Positions 1 through 9,408 are shown, numbered from the stretch's first letter. The stretch: DNA of 64,000 nucleotides from Halobacillus sp. Marseille-P3879 (GCF_900240285.1 NZ_OESS01000001.1:1054001-1118000); one strand, 5' to 3'. The notes: generated by a model from the sequence alone, not told the origin. Numbers and translations are program-made.

Positions 1-129
1 GTGAAGGGGAATATAACCATTTACATTGTTGGAAATGGTCGTTTCATAACAGGCTGCTGGTAATTCAACAGTGCGGTGGTTTTTAAGTTCTTTTAATCTC
101 CGATCAAGCTGAAAATCTCTTATCTGCAA
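1..129 (-). CDS. AraC-family regulator, N-terminal fragment (YdeC-like)
   Basis: An open frame runs from a TTG at 129 leftwards off the window edge (43 codons). A GAGGTGG ribosome binding site lies just upstream on the minus strand (134-140). The peptide ends in the pattern NVNGYIPLH, which resembles the start of the cupin sensor domain of AraC-type regulators, where it usually continues as HWHEE. The divergent neighbour is an EamA exporter, the arrangement seen for ydeC/ydeD in Bacillus subtilis. It probably controls that exporter. Only the start is visible, so the family call is an inference from a short match. Confidence 0.5.
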   Translation of the reverse strand, partial: MQIRDFQLDRRLKELKNHRTVELPAACYETTISNNVNGYIPLH

Positions 130-142
130 ATGACCACCTCAA

Positions 143-217
143 TATCGTTATATTTTTATATTCGATTTAACTATTAAACTCGCTGATATTCATATATTAT
201 AACACTATCGTTATATT
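143..217. promoter_or_regulatory. divergent promoter region with a 12-bp direct repeat
   Basis: The 12-mer TATCGTTATATT occurs exactly at 143-154 and again at 206-217, between the divergent AraC-like gene and the EamA gene. AraC-family proteins often bind direct repeats, so this is a candidate operator pair. The role is inferred from position only. Confidence 0.35.
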
Positions 218-233
218 GTTGAGGTGTTTTGCA

Positions 234-1154
234 ATGATCAAAAGGCATACTAGAAATAAAGGACTGCTTCTCGTGATCACCGGAGCTATCTTTTGGGGTG
301 TAGGGGGAACGGTTTCTCAAAAACTATTTCAGGATTACTCTATTAACGTTAATTGGCTGGTCACCGTTCGGTTGATCTTAGCGGGTGCTTTACTGTTGAC
401 TGTTCAGTGCTTTAGGAAAGATTACATTCACATTACTACTATTTGGAGAAACAAAAAGGCAGCTGGTCAGATGATTATTTTTGGATTGTTTGGGATGCTG
501 GCGGTTCAATATACTTATATGGCTTCCATTCATCATGGGAATGCTGCAGTGGCTACTCTTTTACAATATCTGGCCCCGGTTATGATTATTGTTTACTTAC
601 TTCTCCGCAAACAGACGATTTTCACTAAACAGGATACAATAACGGTTACCCTTGCTTTACTTGGTACTTTTTTATTACTTACGAACGGATCCGTTGCAGA
701 ATTATCGGTTCCCGTTATCTCGATTTTTTGGGGGATATTATCAGGCGCTGCTTTAGCTTTTTATACCCTATATGCGATTCCTTTACTTAAAGAATTCGAT
801 TCCCTTGTTGTTGTGGGGTGGGCCATGGTTATCGGAGGAACGGCATTAAGTTTTATCCACCCTCCCTGGCATGTGGACTTTTCAAACTTCACAGCGGAAA
901 TTTATCTATATTTAATATTTGTCGTCGTTTTTGGCACAATGTTGGCGTTTTGGTTTTACATTGAAAGTCTCCAATACCTCAAACCTAAAGAAACAAGTTT
1001 AATTGGTAACTTAGAACCTCTATCTGCTGTGTTAACTATGGTGATCTGGTTAAATGAGCCGTTTGGACATTATCAATGGCTGGGCATGGCTTGTATTATG
1101 GGTATGACTCTATTACTAGCCTTAAATAAGAAAGCTGCGTATGAAAACAAGTAG
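234..1154 (+). CDS. EamA/DMT-family metabolite exporter (YdeD-like)
   Basis: This 306-residue protein of about ten hydrophobic segments is a drug/metabolite transporter of the EamA family. It has the two-fold repeated architecture, with the early glycine-rich segment [13 protein letters not shown] and the late [10 protein letters not shown] segment typical of the second repeat. The frame is open from a TTG at 216, but ATG 234 follows a GAGGTG site (221-226) at normal spacing and is preferred. It probably exports a small amino acid or metabolite; the substrate cannot be read from the sequence. It lies divergently from an AraC-type regulator that may control it. Confidence 0.85.
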   Translation: MIKRHTRNKGLLLVITGAIFWGVGGTVSQKLFQDYSINVNWLVTVRLILAGALLLTVQCFRKDYIHITTIWRNKKAAGQMIIFGLFGMLAVQYTYMASIHHGNAAVATLLQYLAPVMIIVYLLLRKQTIFTKQDTITVTLALLGTFLLLTNGSVAELSVPVISIFWGILSGAALAFYTLYAIPLLKEFDSLVVVGWAMVIGGTALSFIHPPWHVDFSNFTAEIYLYLIFVVVFGTMLAFWFYIESLQYLKPKETSLIGNLEPLSAVLTMVIWLNEPFGHYQWLGMACIMGMTLLLALNKKAAYENK

Positions 1155-1320
1155 AGATAAAACACATCCATAGTTGCTGGTACTGATGGTAACCATAAGG
1201 ATCTTTGTAACTTCTATAAGAAATTAGTAGAGATGCAGGAAAACAGGTATATTTTTTAGGTGCTCCGCCTAAAATGAAACTATGAATCCTATTTATATAA
1301 CGAATAGAGGGAGAGATTCG

Positions 1321-1530
1321 ATGAAGACTGCGGAGTATACATTAGCCGATACAGGATTACACTTGAGTAAACAAGAGATTCAGCAGCTGACATATGAAGA
1401 GGAATACTGGTTTCTCAACGAAAAATTTGTTCAGGCTATGAAAAATGTAGAGGCTTATTATCTGTCTCAATCGAAAGACACCGATGATCTCTATCGTCCT
1501 TATATAACCTCTAAATCTACCTTAGTTTAA
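1321..1530 (+). CDS. small protein of unknown function
   Basis: A 69-residue acidic protein starts at ATG 1321 behind GAGGGAGAG (1307-1315); an upstream in-frame ATG at 1282 lacks a ribosome binding site. The sequence is rich in Glu, Tyr and Gln, has no membrane segment or cysteine pair, and looks helical (SKQEIQQLTYEEEYWFLNE). It is followed by a good intrinsic terminator, which supports a real monocistronic gene. No family was recognised. Confidence 0.6.
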   Translation: MKTAEYTLADTGLHLSKQEIQQLTYEEEYWFLNEKFVQAMKNVEAYYLSQSKDTDDLYRPYITSKSTLV

Positions 1531-1539
1531 AACGTACTT

Positions 1540-1575
1540 CCTCCGAAACAGCTTTTTGGATCGGAGGCTTTTTTG
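1540..1575 (+). terminator. intrinsic terminator after small ORF
   Basis: The stem CCTCCGA (1540-1546) pairs with TCGGAGG (1561-1567) and is followed by a T-run. Confidence 0.85.
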
Positions 1576-1686
1576 TGAGAAAAACAGGCTGTGACGTTAA
1601 ATCATTCCTCATAATGTAGAAACAGTCTTCCTTTTCTATCATGTTATAATGAAGTCACTATATAAGGCCTTCAATGAGGTGGACAA

Positions 1687-2406
1687 ATGAATTTAAAAGA
1701 CAGAGCCCATAAATATGAGTACAAGCTGAATGACACTGACGATCAAATTATCGACTATATATTAGCGAATCAATCGACAGTCATTGAAACGTCGATTCAA
1801 TCACTCGCCAAATCTTTATACACTGTACCTAACACGATTACCCGTCTCTCAAAGAAACTCGGGTATGATGGCTTTTCTCAGTTGAAAAACAGCCTAAAGG
1901 AAGAGCAGGCTGTACAAGAGGAGAATGCCGCTCAGTTTAATATTCGAAAGACAGTAGATCTTTTAGATGATGAAATGCTCACTAAAATTGCAAAGAAAGT
2001 GAAGCAGTCTGGCCACGTATACCTCTTTGGAGTGGGTGATACGGCACCATTTTGTGAAATAATGTCGACCCATTTTAAAATCGGAGGGATGACATCGGAG
2101 TTTTTTCTTCACCGTCATGATGCGGTGTACGCGATTAATCATGCGAATAAACAGGATATGTTGTTCTTAATCAGCATGTCAGGAGAAACGGAGCAGATCA
2201 TCGAAATCGCGGAGCTCGCTAAGGAAAAGGGGATTTCAATCGTTTCTCTCACTCACTTTTCCAGCAATTCATTAGAAAAAATGGCGGATTATCGATTCTT
2301 TTTTTATTCTCCTAAACGGATGATGGAGAACTACAACATTTCCGATAAGACACCGGTCATGCTTGCTCTGCAGCATTTTTCGAATATTTTCTGGGAAACC
2401 ACTTGA
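1687..2406 (+). CDS. RpiR/MurR-family transcriptional regulator
   Basis: This 239-residue protein has an N-terminal helix-turn-helix of the RpiR type (about residues 1-75, with IQSLAKSLYTVPNTITRLSKKLG as the recognition region) and a C-terminal SIS sugar-phosphate binding domain (about 95-225, with the segment LFLISMSGETEQIIEIAELA). Such regulators sense phosphosugars. The ATG follows GAGGTGG. It sits directly upstream of a PTS permease and an alpha-mannosidase on the same strand, so it most likely controls them according to the phosphorylated disaccharide delivered by the PTS. The E. coli mng regulator is GntR-type, so this would be a different control solution. Confidence 0.9.
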   Translation: MNLKDRAHKYEYKLNDTDDQIIDYILANQSTVIETSIQSLAKSLYTVPNTITRLSKKLGYDGFSQLKNSLKEEQAVQEENAAQFNIRKTVDLLDDEMLTKIAKKVKQSGHVYLFGVGDTAPFCEIMSTHFKIGGMTSEFFLHRHDAVYAINHANKQDMLFLISMSGETEQIIEIAELAKEKGISIVSLTHFSSNSLEKMADYRFFFYSPKRMMENYNISDKTPVMLALQHFSNIFWETT

Positions 2407-2442
2407 TGTGTATAAATACACATTTCAGGTGGTTTATTTTTA
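2396..2442 (+). terminator. intrinsic terminator after rpiR-type gene
   Basis: AAACCACTTG (from 2396) and an inner ATGTGTAT/ATACACAT stem pair with CAGGTGGTTT (2426-2435), followed by ATTTTT. The hairpin overlaps the stop codon of the regulator. Confidence 0.75.
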
Positions 2443-2467
2443 TAAGCTCGTGTACTTTTCATAATAA

Positions 2468-2482
2468 AAGAAAGCGTTTACT
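2468..2482 (+). promoter_or_regulatory. cre-like catabolite repression site
   Basis: AAGAAAGCGTTTACT matches the Bacillus cre consensus WTGNAANCGNWNNCW with one mismatch, upstream of the PTS gene. CcpA control of this sugar operon is expected but inferred. Confidence 0.55.
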
Positions 2483-2538
2483 TGTATTGTGTTACATTGG
2501 TTGCAAATGAAAGGAACATTGGAGGGGAGGAAAAGAAA

Positions 2539-4488
2539 GTGAAATTACAAAGCTTAACTTCAACGAATTTAATCAGCACTGAACAGGCTTTTTCAACAAA
2601 AGAAGAAGCCATTCGATATTTAGTGGATCAATTGGATCAGCAAGGTATGCTTCGTTCAGCAGATGAATTTTACCAATCGGTGATGGAACGCGAAGCGATG
2701 TCAGCTACTGGAATGGAAGGCGGCCTTGCAATTCCGCATGGCAAGTCATCAGCTGTTAAGCAGGCTGCTTTCGCGGCTGCCACATTGAAGACGCCGATTG
2801 AGGACTGGGAAAGCGTCGATGAGAATAACAAAGTGGAGCTTGTCATGCTGCTTGCGATTCCAGAGGATGAAGCGGGATCCACGCACTTGAATTTATTAGC
2901 TGAATTAATGACGCGTATGGCCGACCCTGCTTATAAAGATAAACTGATGGCCGCGAAAACGAGTGAACAGTTTTACGAGGCGCTCGACCACGAGGAAGCT
3001 TCAGAAGCGTCAGTCGAGAAGGCAGATAAACTGCTTCTAGCCGTCACCGCGTGTCCAGCAGGCATAGCCCATACGTACATGGCAGCGGAAGCGTTAGTCC
3101 GCGCCGGGAAAGAACTTAATGCGGAGGTCAAGGTAGAGAAGCAAGGTTCTAACGGGATTGAAGACCGCCACTCGAAAAAAGATATCAAGAGGGCAGATGC
3201 AGTCATCTTTGCAGCAGACGTTGCCGTAAAAGATCAGGACAGATTCTCCGGACTGCCGAGGGTTACGACGTCGGTTGCTGCTCCTTTAAAAAACGCAAAA
3301 GGCATTATCGAGGATGCGATTAAGAAATCGAGAGATCCCCAGTCCCGTGAAGAAACTGAGGATCTTCCAGAAGAAGAGGAGCAAGAGGAGAAATCTTTCA
3401 AATCCGAAATTAAAGATTCGATTATGACAGGAATCTCATATATCATCCCTGTTATTGTTGCCGGGGGAATGACGCTCGCGTTTACGGTTTTAATTTCGCA
3501 GGCATTCGGCTTGCAGGAGCTGTATGAACAGGAAGGGTCATGGCTCTGGCTGTTCCGCCAGTTAGGCGGCGAAATGCTCGGAACGCTGATGATTCCGATT
3601 TTGTCTGCGTACATGGCGTATTCCATTGGTGATAAACCGGCCCTCGGACCAGGGTTTGCAGCCGGAATTGCTGCTAACTTGATTGAAAGCGGCTTCTTAG
3701 GCGGGATGCTTGGTGGTTTCCTCGCTGGTTATATTATTAAATTTTTAAAGAAACACGTTCAAACATCAGGCACGTTCGCTGGATTCGTCAGCTTCTGGCT
3801 GTATCCAGTCGCAGGGACGCTTTCGGTCGGCGCGATCATGCTGTTCGTCATCGGAGAACCGTTAGCCTTTTTAAACAATGGATTGATCAACTGGCTCGAA
3901 GGTTTGTCCGGCGGAAATGCAATTTTACTCGGCGCGATTATTGGTGCGATGGTTTCCTTTGACCTTGGAGGTCCCGTCAACAAAGCCGCCTACACGTTCT
4001 GTATCGGGGCGATGGCGAGCGGCAACATTATGCCTTACGCTGCGTTCGCTTCTGTGAAAATGGTATCTGCATTTGCCGTAACAGGTGCAACGATTGTAGC
4101 GAGAAATTTATATACGAAGCCAGAACAGGAAGTAGGTAAACAAACGTGGCTGCTTGGTTTAGCCGGCATTACTGAAGGCGCTATTCCGTTTATGATCAAT
4201 GATCCGCTGCGTGTCATTCCATCCTTGATCGCTGGATCTGCTGTGACCGGGGGGATCGTCGCTTACTTTGGTATCGGATTAAACGTACCGGGTGCAGGTA
4301 TTTTCTCCCTGGCGCTGGTAAAAGGACAGCCGATTTTCTTAGCTGCCAGCATATGGCTCGGCTCAGCACTGATAGGGGCCTTTATTTCCATGGTACTGCT
4401 CATTGTTTCTAGAAAAAACAAACTGAAGAGACAGAAAACAGATATCGAAACTGAAGAACAAACACAAATGAAAACAGCTGTGAATTAA
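2539..4488 (+). CDS. mngA: PTS fructose-family IIABC permease, probably mannosylglycerate-specific
   Basis: The protein imports and phosphorylates a sugar using PEP-derived phosphate. From N to C it has IIA (about 1-150; phosphorylated His67 in GLAIPHGKSS), IIB (about 165-260; Cys172 in TACPAGIAHT) and a membrane IIC domain (from about 290; starts KDSIMTGISYIIP). GTG 2539 is chosen because GGAGGGG lies eight bases upstream; the longer frame from 2482 has no such site. The length, 649 residues, fits the fructose/2-O-alpha-mannosylglycerate subfamily. The next gene is a GH38 alpha-mannosidase, the partner of MngA in E. coli, so mannosylglycerate is the best substrate guess. Other mannosides remain possible. 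Confidence 0.8.
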   Translation: MKLQSLTSTNLISTEQAFSTKEEAIRYLVDQLDQQGMLRSADEFYQSVMEREAMSATGMEGGLAIPHGKSSAVKQAAFAAATLKTPIEDWESVDENNKVELVMLLAIPEDEAGSTHLNLLAELMTRMADPAYKDKLMAAKTSEQFYEALDHEEASEASVEKADKLLLAVTACPAGIAHTYMAAEALVRAGKELNAEVKVEKQGSNGIEDRHSKKDIKRADAVIFAADVAVKDQDRFSGLPRVTTSVAAPLKNAKGIIEDAIKKSRDPQSREETEDLPEEEEQEEKSFKSEIKDSIMTGISYIIPVIVAGGMTLAFTVLISQAFGLQELYEQEGSWLWLFRQLGGEMLGTLMIPILSAYMAYSIGDKPALGPGFAAGIAANLIESGFLGGMLGGFLAGYIIKFLKKHVQTSGTFAGFVSFWLYPVAGTLSVGAIMLFVIGEPLAFLNNGLINWLEGLSGGNAILLGAIIGAMVSFDLGGPVNKAAYTFCIGAMASGNIMPYAAFASVKMVSAFAVTGATIVARNLYTKPEQEVGKQTWLLGLAGITEGAIPFMINDPLRVIPSLIAGSAVTGGIVAYFGIGLNVPGAGIFSLALVKGQPIFLAASIWLGSALIGAFISMVLLIVSRKNKLKRQKTDIETEEQTQMKTAVN

Positions 4489-4503
4489 AGGAAGGGATTC
4501 GAG

Positions 4504-7107
4504 ATGAAACAAGTCCACGTTGTACCCCACATGCACTGGGATCGGGAGTGGTATTTCTCTACAGAAGAATCGAGAATTTTACTCGTTAATAATATGGAAG
4601 AAATCATGGAGCGGCTCGAAAATGATCCTGACTATCCTTACTATGTACTTGATGGTCAGACTTCGATTTTAGAAGATTATTTTGCCGTAAAGCCGGAAGC
4701 GAAGGAACGGGTGAGAAATCTCGTTCAAGCCGGTAAGCTGATCATCGGGCCATGGTATACACAGACTGATGAAATGGTCGTCGGCAGTGAGTCAATTGTC
4801 CGCAATCTGCTTTACGGCATCAAAGACAGCAAGGAATTCGGACAGCCGATGATGATCGGCTATCTGCCGGATTCTTTCGGGCAATCGGCACAGATGCCTC
4901 ATATTTTAAATGGATTTGATATTAAGTATACGATTTTCTGGCGCGGCACCTCTGAGCGCCATGGCACCGACAAAACAGAATTCTACTGGCAGACAGAGGA
5001 CGGTTCTCGCGTCCTCGTCCAGCTTTTGCCGCTCGGCTACGCGATCGGAAAGTATCTGCCACAGGAAGAGGATGCGTTAAAGGAGCGTATGGAAAAGTAT
5101 TTTCCTGTTTTAGAGCGCGGCACTACGACGGATCATCTAGTGCTGCCGAATGGACATGATCAGATGCCGATTCAGAAGGATATTTTTGAGGTAATGCAAA
5201 AGCTGAAAGAGCTTTATCCGGACCGGGAGTTTTTCCTGAGTAATTATGAAAAAGTGTTTGAGGAAGTGGAGAAGCAGGACGATCTAGCTGTTCTCGAAGG
5301 TGAATTTCTAGACGGGAAATACATGCGTGTACACCGCAGCATTTACTCCACACGGATGGATATTAAAGCTGCCAACGCACGCGTAGAAAATAAACTCACC
5401 AACGTACTCGAACCACTCGCTTCAATGGCGTATGACCTTGGCTTTGAGTACCACCATGGTCTGATCGAATTAATCTGGAAGGAGATGATGAAAAATCATG
5501 CCCACGACAGCATCGGTTGCTGCTGCTCAGACAAAGTCCACCGCGAAATAGCCGGACGTTTGTTTCTGGCCGAAGAAAAAACGGATCAGCTGATCGACTT
5601 TTATAAGCGGAAAATCGTGGACGCCATTGAAACGAAGGAAGATTCGGACCGCCTGACGCTGTTTAACTTCCTCCCATATCAACGTGAGGAAGTCGTAACG
5701 ACCGAGCTGATTACAAAGTATAAAGGGTTTACGCTCGTTGATGCAGGTGGGGAAGAAGTAGATTACGATATTCTTCATGCAGAAGAGATTGATCCCGGGT
5801 TGATTGACCGTCAGATCGTTCATTACGGGAACTATGATCCTTTTATTAAATATGAAATTCAGCTGAAGGAAACACTGCCGCCTATGGGGTATACGACCTT
5901 TTTCGTCAAAGAGGCAGAAGAGAAGACAGCTGGAAGTCAAAGCGTCAACTCTGTTGAAACCGACTACTATCAGGTGGATGTGAACGAAAACGGGACTCTA
6001 AAAATCTATGATAAACAACTGGACCAGTCGTTTGATCAGGTGCTTCTGCTTGAAAATGGAGGCGATGATGGGGATGAATATGATTATTCCCCGCTAGAAG
6101 GAGAAGAACTGATTTACAGCGATAAAGTGAAAGCCAGCGTATCGATGAAGCAGAACTCCTATGCCGCTCACATTGACATCTCCTATTCCTTACGAGTTCC
6201 AGCCCATTTAGAAGCCCGGAAAGCTGGAGAGCATAACAGCAAGGTGGATGTTCACTTCAAGGTTCATATGGATCATCATAAACCATTAATTAAGGTAGAA
6301 TGCGAACTTCATAACGAAGCCAAAGACCATCGCCTCCGTGCCTGTATCCCAACAGGCTTGAGTGCAAGCTTTTCTATTGCTGATAACCAATTTGGTCACG
6401 TTAAAAGAAAAGTAGTAGATTCAGCGATGGATGTCTGGGAAGAGGAGAAGTGGAGCGAACGCCCTGATGCTATTTATCCGATGTTAAGCTACGTTGGTTT
6501 ATCCAGCGAAGACTACGGCCTTAGCGTGTTCACAAACAGCACGAGAGAATACGAGATTGTTGGGGATGAGTTTGATACGATTGCGATCACATTATTTCGA
6601 AGCGTCGGTTATTTAGGCAAAGCCGACATGCTGAGAAGACCTGGACGTCCATCAGGAATTAAAATGCCGACGCCAGACTCGCAGATGATCGGTACACTAA
6701 AACTTGAGTTCGCTTTATATCTTCACAAAGGAGACACGCTTGAAGCGAACGCAGCCAAAGCAGCAAAAGACTACCTTACACCAGTGGAAACCTATAATAA
6801 AATCCCACACAACGCGATGAAACTGAATGAGTCCAGTGTAAAAACCCCGCTGCGCTATCAGCTGGTGGAGGAGATCGAGAATTCGGAAGCTGTTTTAAGC
6901 ACGCTGAAAAAAGCAGAGCATGAAGAAGCTTTGGTCCTACGAGCATTTAACGCGAAAGAGCATGCAATCGAAGCAGGATATCGGTTGAATGATAAGGTAA
7001 GCGAAGTATGGCAGACAAACATGAATGAAGTCCGTGAACTAGAACTTGAATTAAACCGTTTTCCGATGAAGGTCAATCATTCAAAAAGTATAATAATCAA
7101 AAAATAA
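4504..7107 (+). CDS. mngB: GH38 alpha-mannosidase (MngB-like)
   Basis: This 867-residue cytoplasmic glycosidase carries the GH38 N-terminal zinc-site motif HMHWDREWYF (residues 9-18) and the segment IIGPWYTQTDEMVVGSES typical of bacterial MngB/YbgG-type enzymes; the second zinc His is probably in KNHAHDSIGCC. There is no signal peptide, so it acts on an imported, probably phosphorylated, mannoside such as mannosyl-6-phosphate-glycerate. It lies 15 bases after the PTS gene and is followed by a terminator, forming a two-gene operon with it. The assignment to GH38 is firm; the substrate rests on context. Confidence 0.85.
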   Translation: MKQVHVVPHMHWDREWYFSTEESRILLVNNMEEIMERLENDPDYPYYVLDGQTSILEDYFAVKPEAKERVRNLVQAGKLIIGPWYTQTDEMVVGSESIVRNLLYGIKDSKEFGQPMMIGYLPDSFGQSAQMPHILNGFDIKYTIFWRGTSERHGTDKTEFYWQTEDGSRVLVQLLPLGYAIGKYLPQEEDALKERMEKYFPVLERGTTTDHLVLPNGHDQMPIQKDIFEVMQKLKELYPDREFFLSNYEKVFEEVEKQDDLAVLEGEFLDGKYMRVHRSIYSTRMDIKAANARVENKLTNVLEPLASMAYDLGFEYHHGLIELIWKEMMKNHAHDSIGCCCSDKVHREIAGRLFLAEEKTDQLIDFYKRKIVDAIETKEDSDRLTLFNFLPYQREEVVTTELITKYKGFTLVDAGGEEVDYDILHAEEIDPGLIDRQIVHYGNYDPFIKYEIQLKETLPPMGYTTFFVKEAEEKTAGSQSVNSVETDYYQVDVNENGTLKIYDKQLDQSFDQVLLLENGGDDGDEYDYSPLEGEELIYSDKVKASVSMKQNSYAAHIDISYSLRVPAHLEARKAGEHNSKVDVHFKVHMDHHKPLIKVECELHNEAKDHRLRACIPTGLSASFSIADNQFGHVKRKVVDSAMDVWEEEKWSERPDAIYPMLSYVGLSSEDYGLSVFTNSTREYEIVGDEFDTIAITLFRSVGYLGKADMLRRPGRPSGIKMPTPDSQMIGTLKLEFALYLHKGDTLEANAAKAAKDYLTPVETYNKIPHNAMKLNESSVKTPLRYQLVEEIENSEAVLSTLKKAEHEEALVLRAFNAKEHAIEAGYRLNDKVSEVWQTNMNEVRELELELNRFPMKVNHSKSIIIKK

Positions 7108-7111
7108 AGGC

Positions 7112-7153
7112 AAGCATTCCAATACCCCTGCGGAATTGGAGTGCTTCTTTTTA
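7112..7153 (+). terminator. intrinsic terminator after mannosidase
   Basis: AAGCATTCCAAT (7113-7123 region) pairs with ATTGGAGTGCTT (to about 7146), followed by a T-run. Confidence 0.85.
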
Positions 7154-7222
7154 TAGGACGGAAGTTCTTATGATAAAGTAGAAGGAAGAATCTACATATG
7201 TTTATAAAAGGAGCCAATCGAT

Positions 7223-7839
7223 ATGGATAGCATTATATTTGACCTGGACGGAACCTTGTGGGATTCCGTTGATACAGTCGCAAGCTCGTGGAACCGTACC
7301 ATTGCTGGAAACAATCAAGTAGACAGAACTTTAACAAGGGAAGACCTTGAAAGTGTGATGGGACTTCAAATGGATGAAATCAGCCGAAGACTCTTTCCCG
7401 ATCTGGAAACAGCAGAACGGCAGCAACTGTTAGAGGACTGCTGCAGGATTGAAAATGACGATATTGAAAAAGAAGGAGGCGTCCTTTACGATCATGTGGA
7501 AGCGTCCTGAAGCAGCTTTCTAAAAAGTATAAGCTTTTCATTGTCAGCAATTGCCAGGACGGCTATATTGAAGCCTTCTACAAGTATCATAAGCTTGAAA
7601 AGTACTTCGATGATTACGAAAATCCGGGAAGAACCGGGCTTTCAAAAGGGGAGAACATTCAGCTGATCATCGACAGAAATAACCTCTCTGCCCCTGTTTA
7701 TGTAGGGGACACAGAAGGCGATCGGAAGGCTGCGGTATACGCAGGGATTCCATTTGTTTATGCTCAATACGGCTTCGGCCAGGTGAGTGGTTATGATGAA
7801 GTGATTGAGAGTTTTGATGAGCTTGTGAAACTTTTTTAA
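7223..7839 (+). pseudogene. HAD-superfamily phosphatase, broken by a frameshift
   Basis: The frame from ATG 7223 (behind AAAGGAG) begins with the HAD nucleophile motif IIFDLDGTLWDS and stops at 7510. The protein then continues in another frame from about 7507 to the TAA at 7837-7839, with the second HAD motif FIVSNCQDG and the acidic motif VYVGDTEGDRKAA. Together they make a normal phosphoglycolate-phosphatase-like protein of about 205 residues. The break lies at GAAGCGTCC/CTGAAG, as if one base were missing near 7506. Either the gene is inactivated or the sequence has a one-base error here. All catalytic motifs are otherwise intact, which suggests a recent event or an error. Confidence 0.8.
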
Positions 7840-7851
7840 TAATGGTTGTAA

Positions 7852-7885
7852 TAAAAGGCGAGTTTTCCCTCTCGCCTTTTATTAT
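7852..7885. terminator. bidirectional intrinsic terminator
   Basis: AAAAGGCGAG pairs with CTCGCCTTTT. A-rich and T-rich flanks let it serve both the HAD gene and the convergent ROK gene. Confidence 0.85.
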
Positions 7886-7889
7886 ATTG

Positions 7890-9098
7890 TTAACAGATAG
7901 AATGATACCTTAAAGATTCTTCACAAGTTTCTCCGGTAAAGTAGTTATATTTGACGAAGTTCAATGTATTCACATTTAAATATTTTTTGATTGCGTAAGC
8001 GGCTCCGCCAATCGCACATGCATACTCTCCAAGGTGGGAAAAGCGGATTTCTTCGTAACTGTTCATTTTAGAAATTAACTTTTTCTTAACCTCTCGAATA
8101 AATATAGGATTTTCGTTAATAATCGCACCGTTTAATACAATTCGCTGAGGGTTAAAAATATTAACAATATTATTCAAACCTATGCCTAAATAAGTTAGGT
8201 AGCGATCTAATTCATAGTTAAAGGTTGTGTCTGTTAACAGGTTTTGAATTGGACGATCTTCAGAACTGGTAAAGTGATTAGCAACTTGTTTCACTAAAGC
8301 TTGTTCAGATGCATAAAGTTCCCAGCATCCTTTATTTCCGCACGAACATTGATCACCGTCTGGATGGACAATCATATGCCCGATTTCTCCGGCAAAGCCC
8401 TTAAACCCACGGTAAATTCTATAGTTATTTATAATGCCAAGTCCAATTCCAGAATAAAGTGTGATACATAACATGTCAGGGATATTTTCAAAATATACTT
8501 GTTCCCCGTAGGCGCTTAAGTTGGCATTGTTATCTATATAAGTAGGTACATCAAGCTTGCTTTTAACCACTTGCTTGATATCTGTATCTGCCCACTTTTC
8601 TTTAGGAGTGAAGACAACTCGTCCTTCAATATCAAGGATTCCATGAAAACCAATGCAAATACCAATTAACCCTCGTGGGGTGAAGCTATCATTAAAATAC
8701 TGTATAAGAGGACGAAGGATCTCAATTACTTCATTAATGATAATTGGTGCTTCAGCCTCAGGGATTTCTAATTTTTTCTTAAAAAAAGGTTTTCCTTTAT
8801 AATCAATAAAAACAGCTCGAACAATCGTATGATCGATATCTATACCAAGGCTGTAACCGCCTTTTTCATTCATTTCAATTAAGATAGGCTTTCGGCCTGG
8901 GGTTAATAGATCACCGACTCTTGTTTCTTGAATAATTCCTGCTTCCAACATGCTGCTCACCTGTGAAGAGACTGTAGCTTTGTTTAATCCTGTCCAGCGA
9001 GCAAGTTCACTGCGGGAGAGGGATTTCTCTCGCAGGATGTGTTCGATAATTATTTTCCGATTTAAATTTTTAATATAATAAGCATCTCCAGTATTCAT
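7890..9098 (-). CDS. ROK-family transcriptional repressor (XylR/NagC-like)
   Basis: This 402-residue regulator has an N-terminal winged helix-turn-helix (about residues 15-65, SRSELARWTGLNKATVSSQ) followed by a ROK sugar-binding domain with the actin-like phosphate motif GIDIDHTIVRAVFID and the ROK zinc motif CSCGNKGCWELYASE. The frame opens at 9107, but ATG 9098 has AGGTGGAG directly before it and is preferred. It is divergent from the first TRAP transporter of the hexuronate region and probably represses it, with a sugar acid as inducer. Dyads on the far side of its promoter are candidate operators. Confidence 0.88.
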   Translation of the reverse strand: MNTGDAYYIKNLNRKIIIEHILREKSLSRSELARWTGLNKATVSSQVSSMLEAGIIQETRVGDLLTPGRKPILIEMNEKGGYSLGIDIDHTIVRAVFIDYKGKPFFKKKLEIPEAEAPIIINEVIEILRPLIQYFNDSFTPRGLIGICIGFHGILDIEGRVVFTPKEKWADTDIKQVVKSKLDVPTYIDNNANLSAYGEQVYFENIPDMLCITLYSGIGLGIINNYRIYRGFKGFAGEIGHMIVHPDGDQCSCGNKGCWELYASEQALVKQVANHFTSSEDRPIQNLLTDTTFNYELDRYLTYLGIGLNNIVNIFNPQRIVLNGAIINENPIFIREVKKKLISKMNSYEEIRFSHLGEYACAIGGAAYAIKKYLNVNTLNFVKYNYFTGETCEESLRYHSIC

Positions 9099-9141
9099 GA
9101 ACTCCACCTAACTTTGTGGTCATTTTTTGGCTTTAAGAATG

Positions 9142-9156
9142 TTTAACTTTGTTAAA
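9142..9156. promoter_or_regulatory. dyad upstream of the ROK gene
   Basis: TTTAACTTTGTTAAA is a perfect 6-bp inverted repeat with a 3-bp spacer, 44 bases upstream of the ROK start. It may be an autoregulatory operator. Confidence 0.35.
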
Positions 9157-9281
9157 GTATAAGAACAACTACGACTTCCATCATTGGACGTTGAGGTAAT
9201 CCAAATTTCTCCAAGCTTAGATTAGTAAAATAGAAGGAAAAGACGTCGATAAACAAAATAAATACAAAATAGTGTTGAAAA

Positions 9282-9296
9282 TAACAGCGCTTACAT
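9282..9296 (-). promoter_or_regulatory. cre-like site
   Basis: On the minus strand, ATGTAAGCGCTGTTA fits the cre consensus with one mismatch. It lies in the divergent regulatory region before the first TRAP operon. Confidence 0.45.
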
Positions 9297-9314
9297 ATAG
9301 TATAGTGTTATTAG

Positions 9315-9331
9315 TTTGGTTAATAAACAAA
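9315..9331. promoter_or_regulatory. xyl-type imperfect dyad, candidate ROK operator
   Basis: TTTGGTTAATAAACAAA is an imperfect dyad resembling the TTTGTTTA-type half sites bound by XylR. It could be the target of the adjacent ROK protein; the link is inferred. Confidence 0.4.
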
Positions 9332-9363
9332 TAAATTAAAATTTTCAGAAAAGGAGTGTTGGT

Positions 9364-9408
9364 ATGGAAATGATTTATTGTTGGTCCGTTTACCCTGGGT
9401 TAGTTTAA
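9364..9408 (+). other. 14-codon ORF behind a strong ribosome binding site
   Basis: ATG 9364 follows AAAAGGAGTG and encodes MEMIYCWSVYPGLV before a stop. It is either a leader peptide or the stump of a decayed gene. The 450 bases that follow hold no long frame, only the 50-codon ORF at 9456 and two dyads. Confidence 0.3.

Noticed and set aside
5527-5940. 137-codon minus-strand frame inside the mannosidase gene
   Set aside because: Antisense shadow of a long, well-conserved GH38 coding region.
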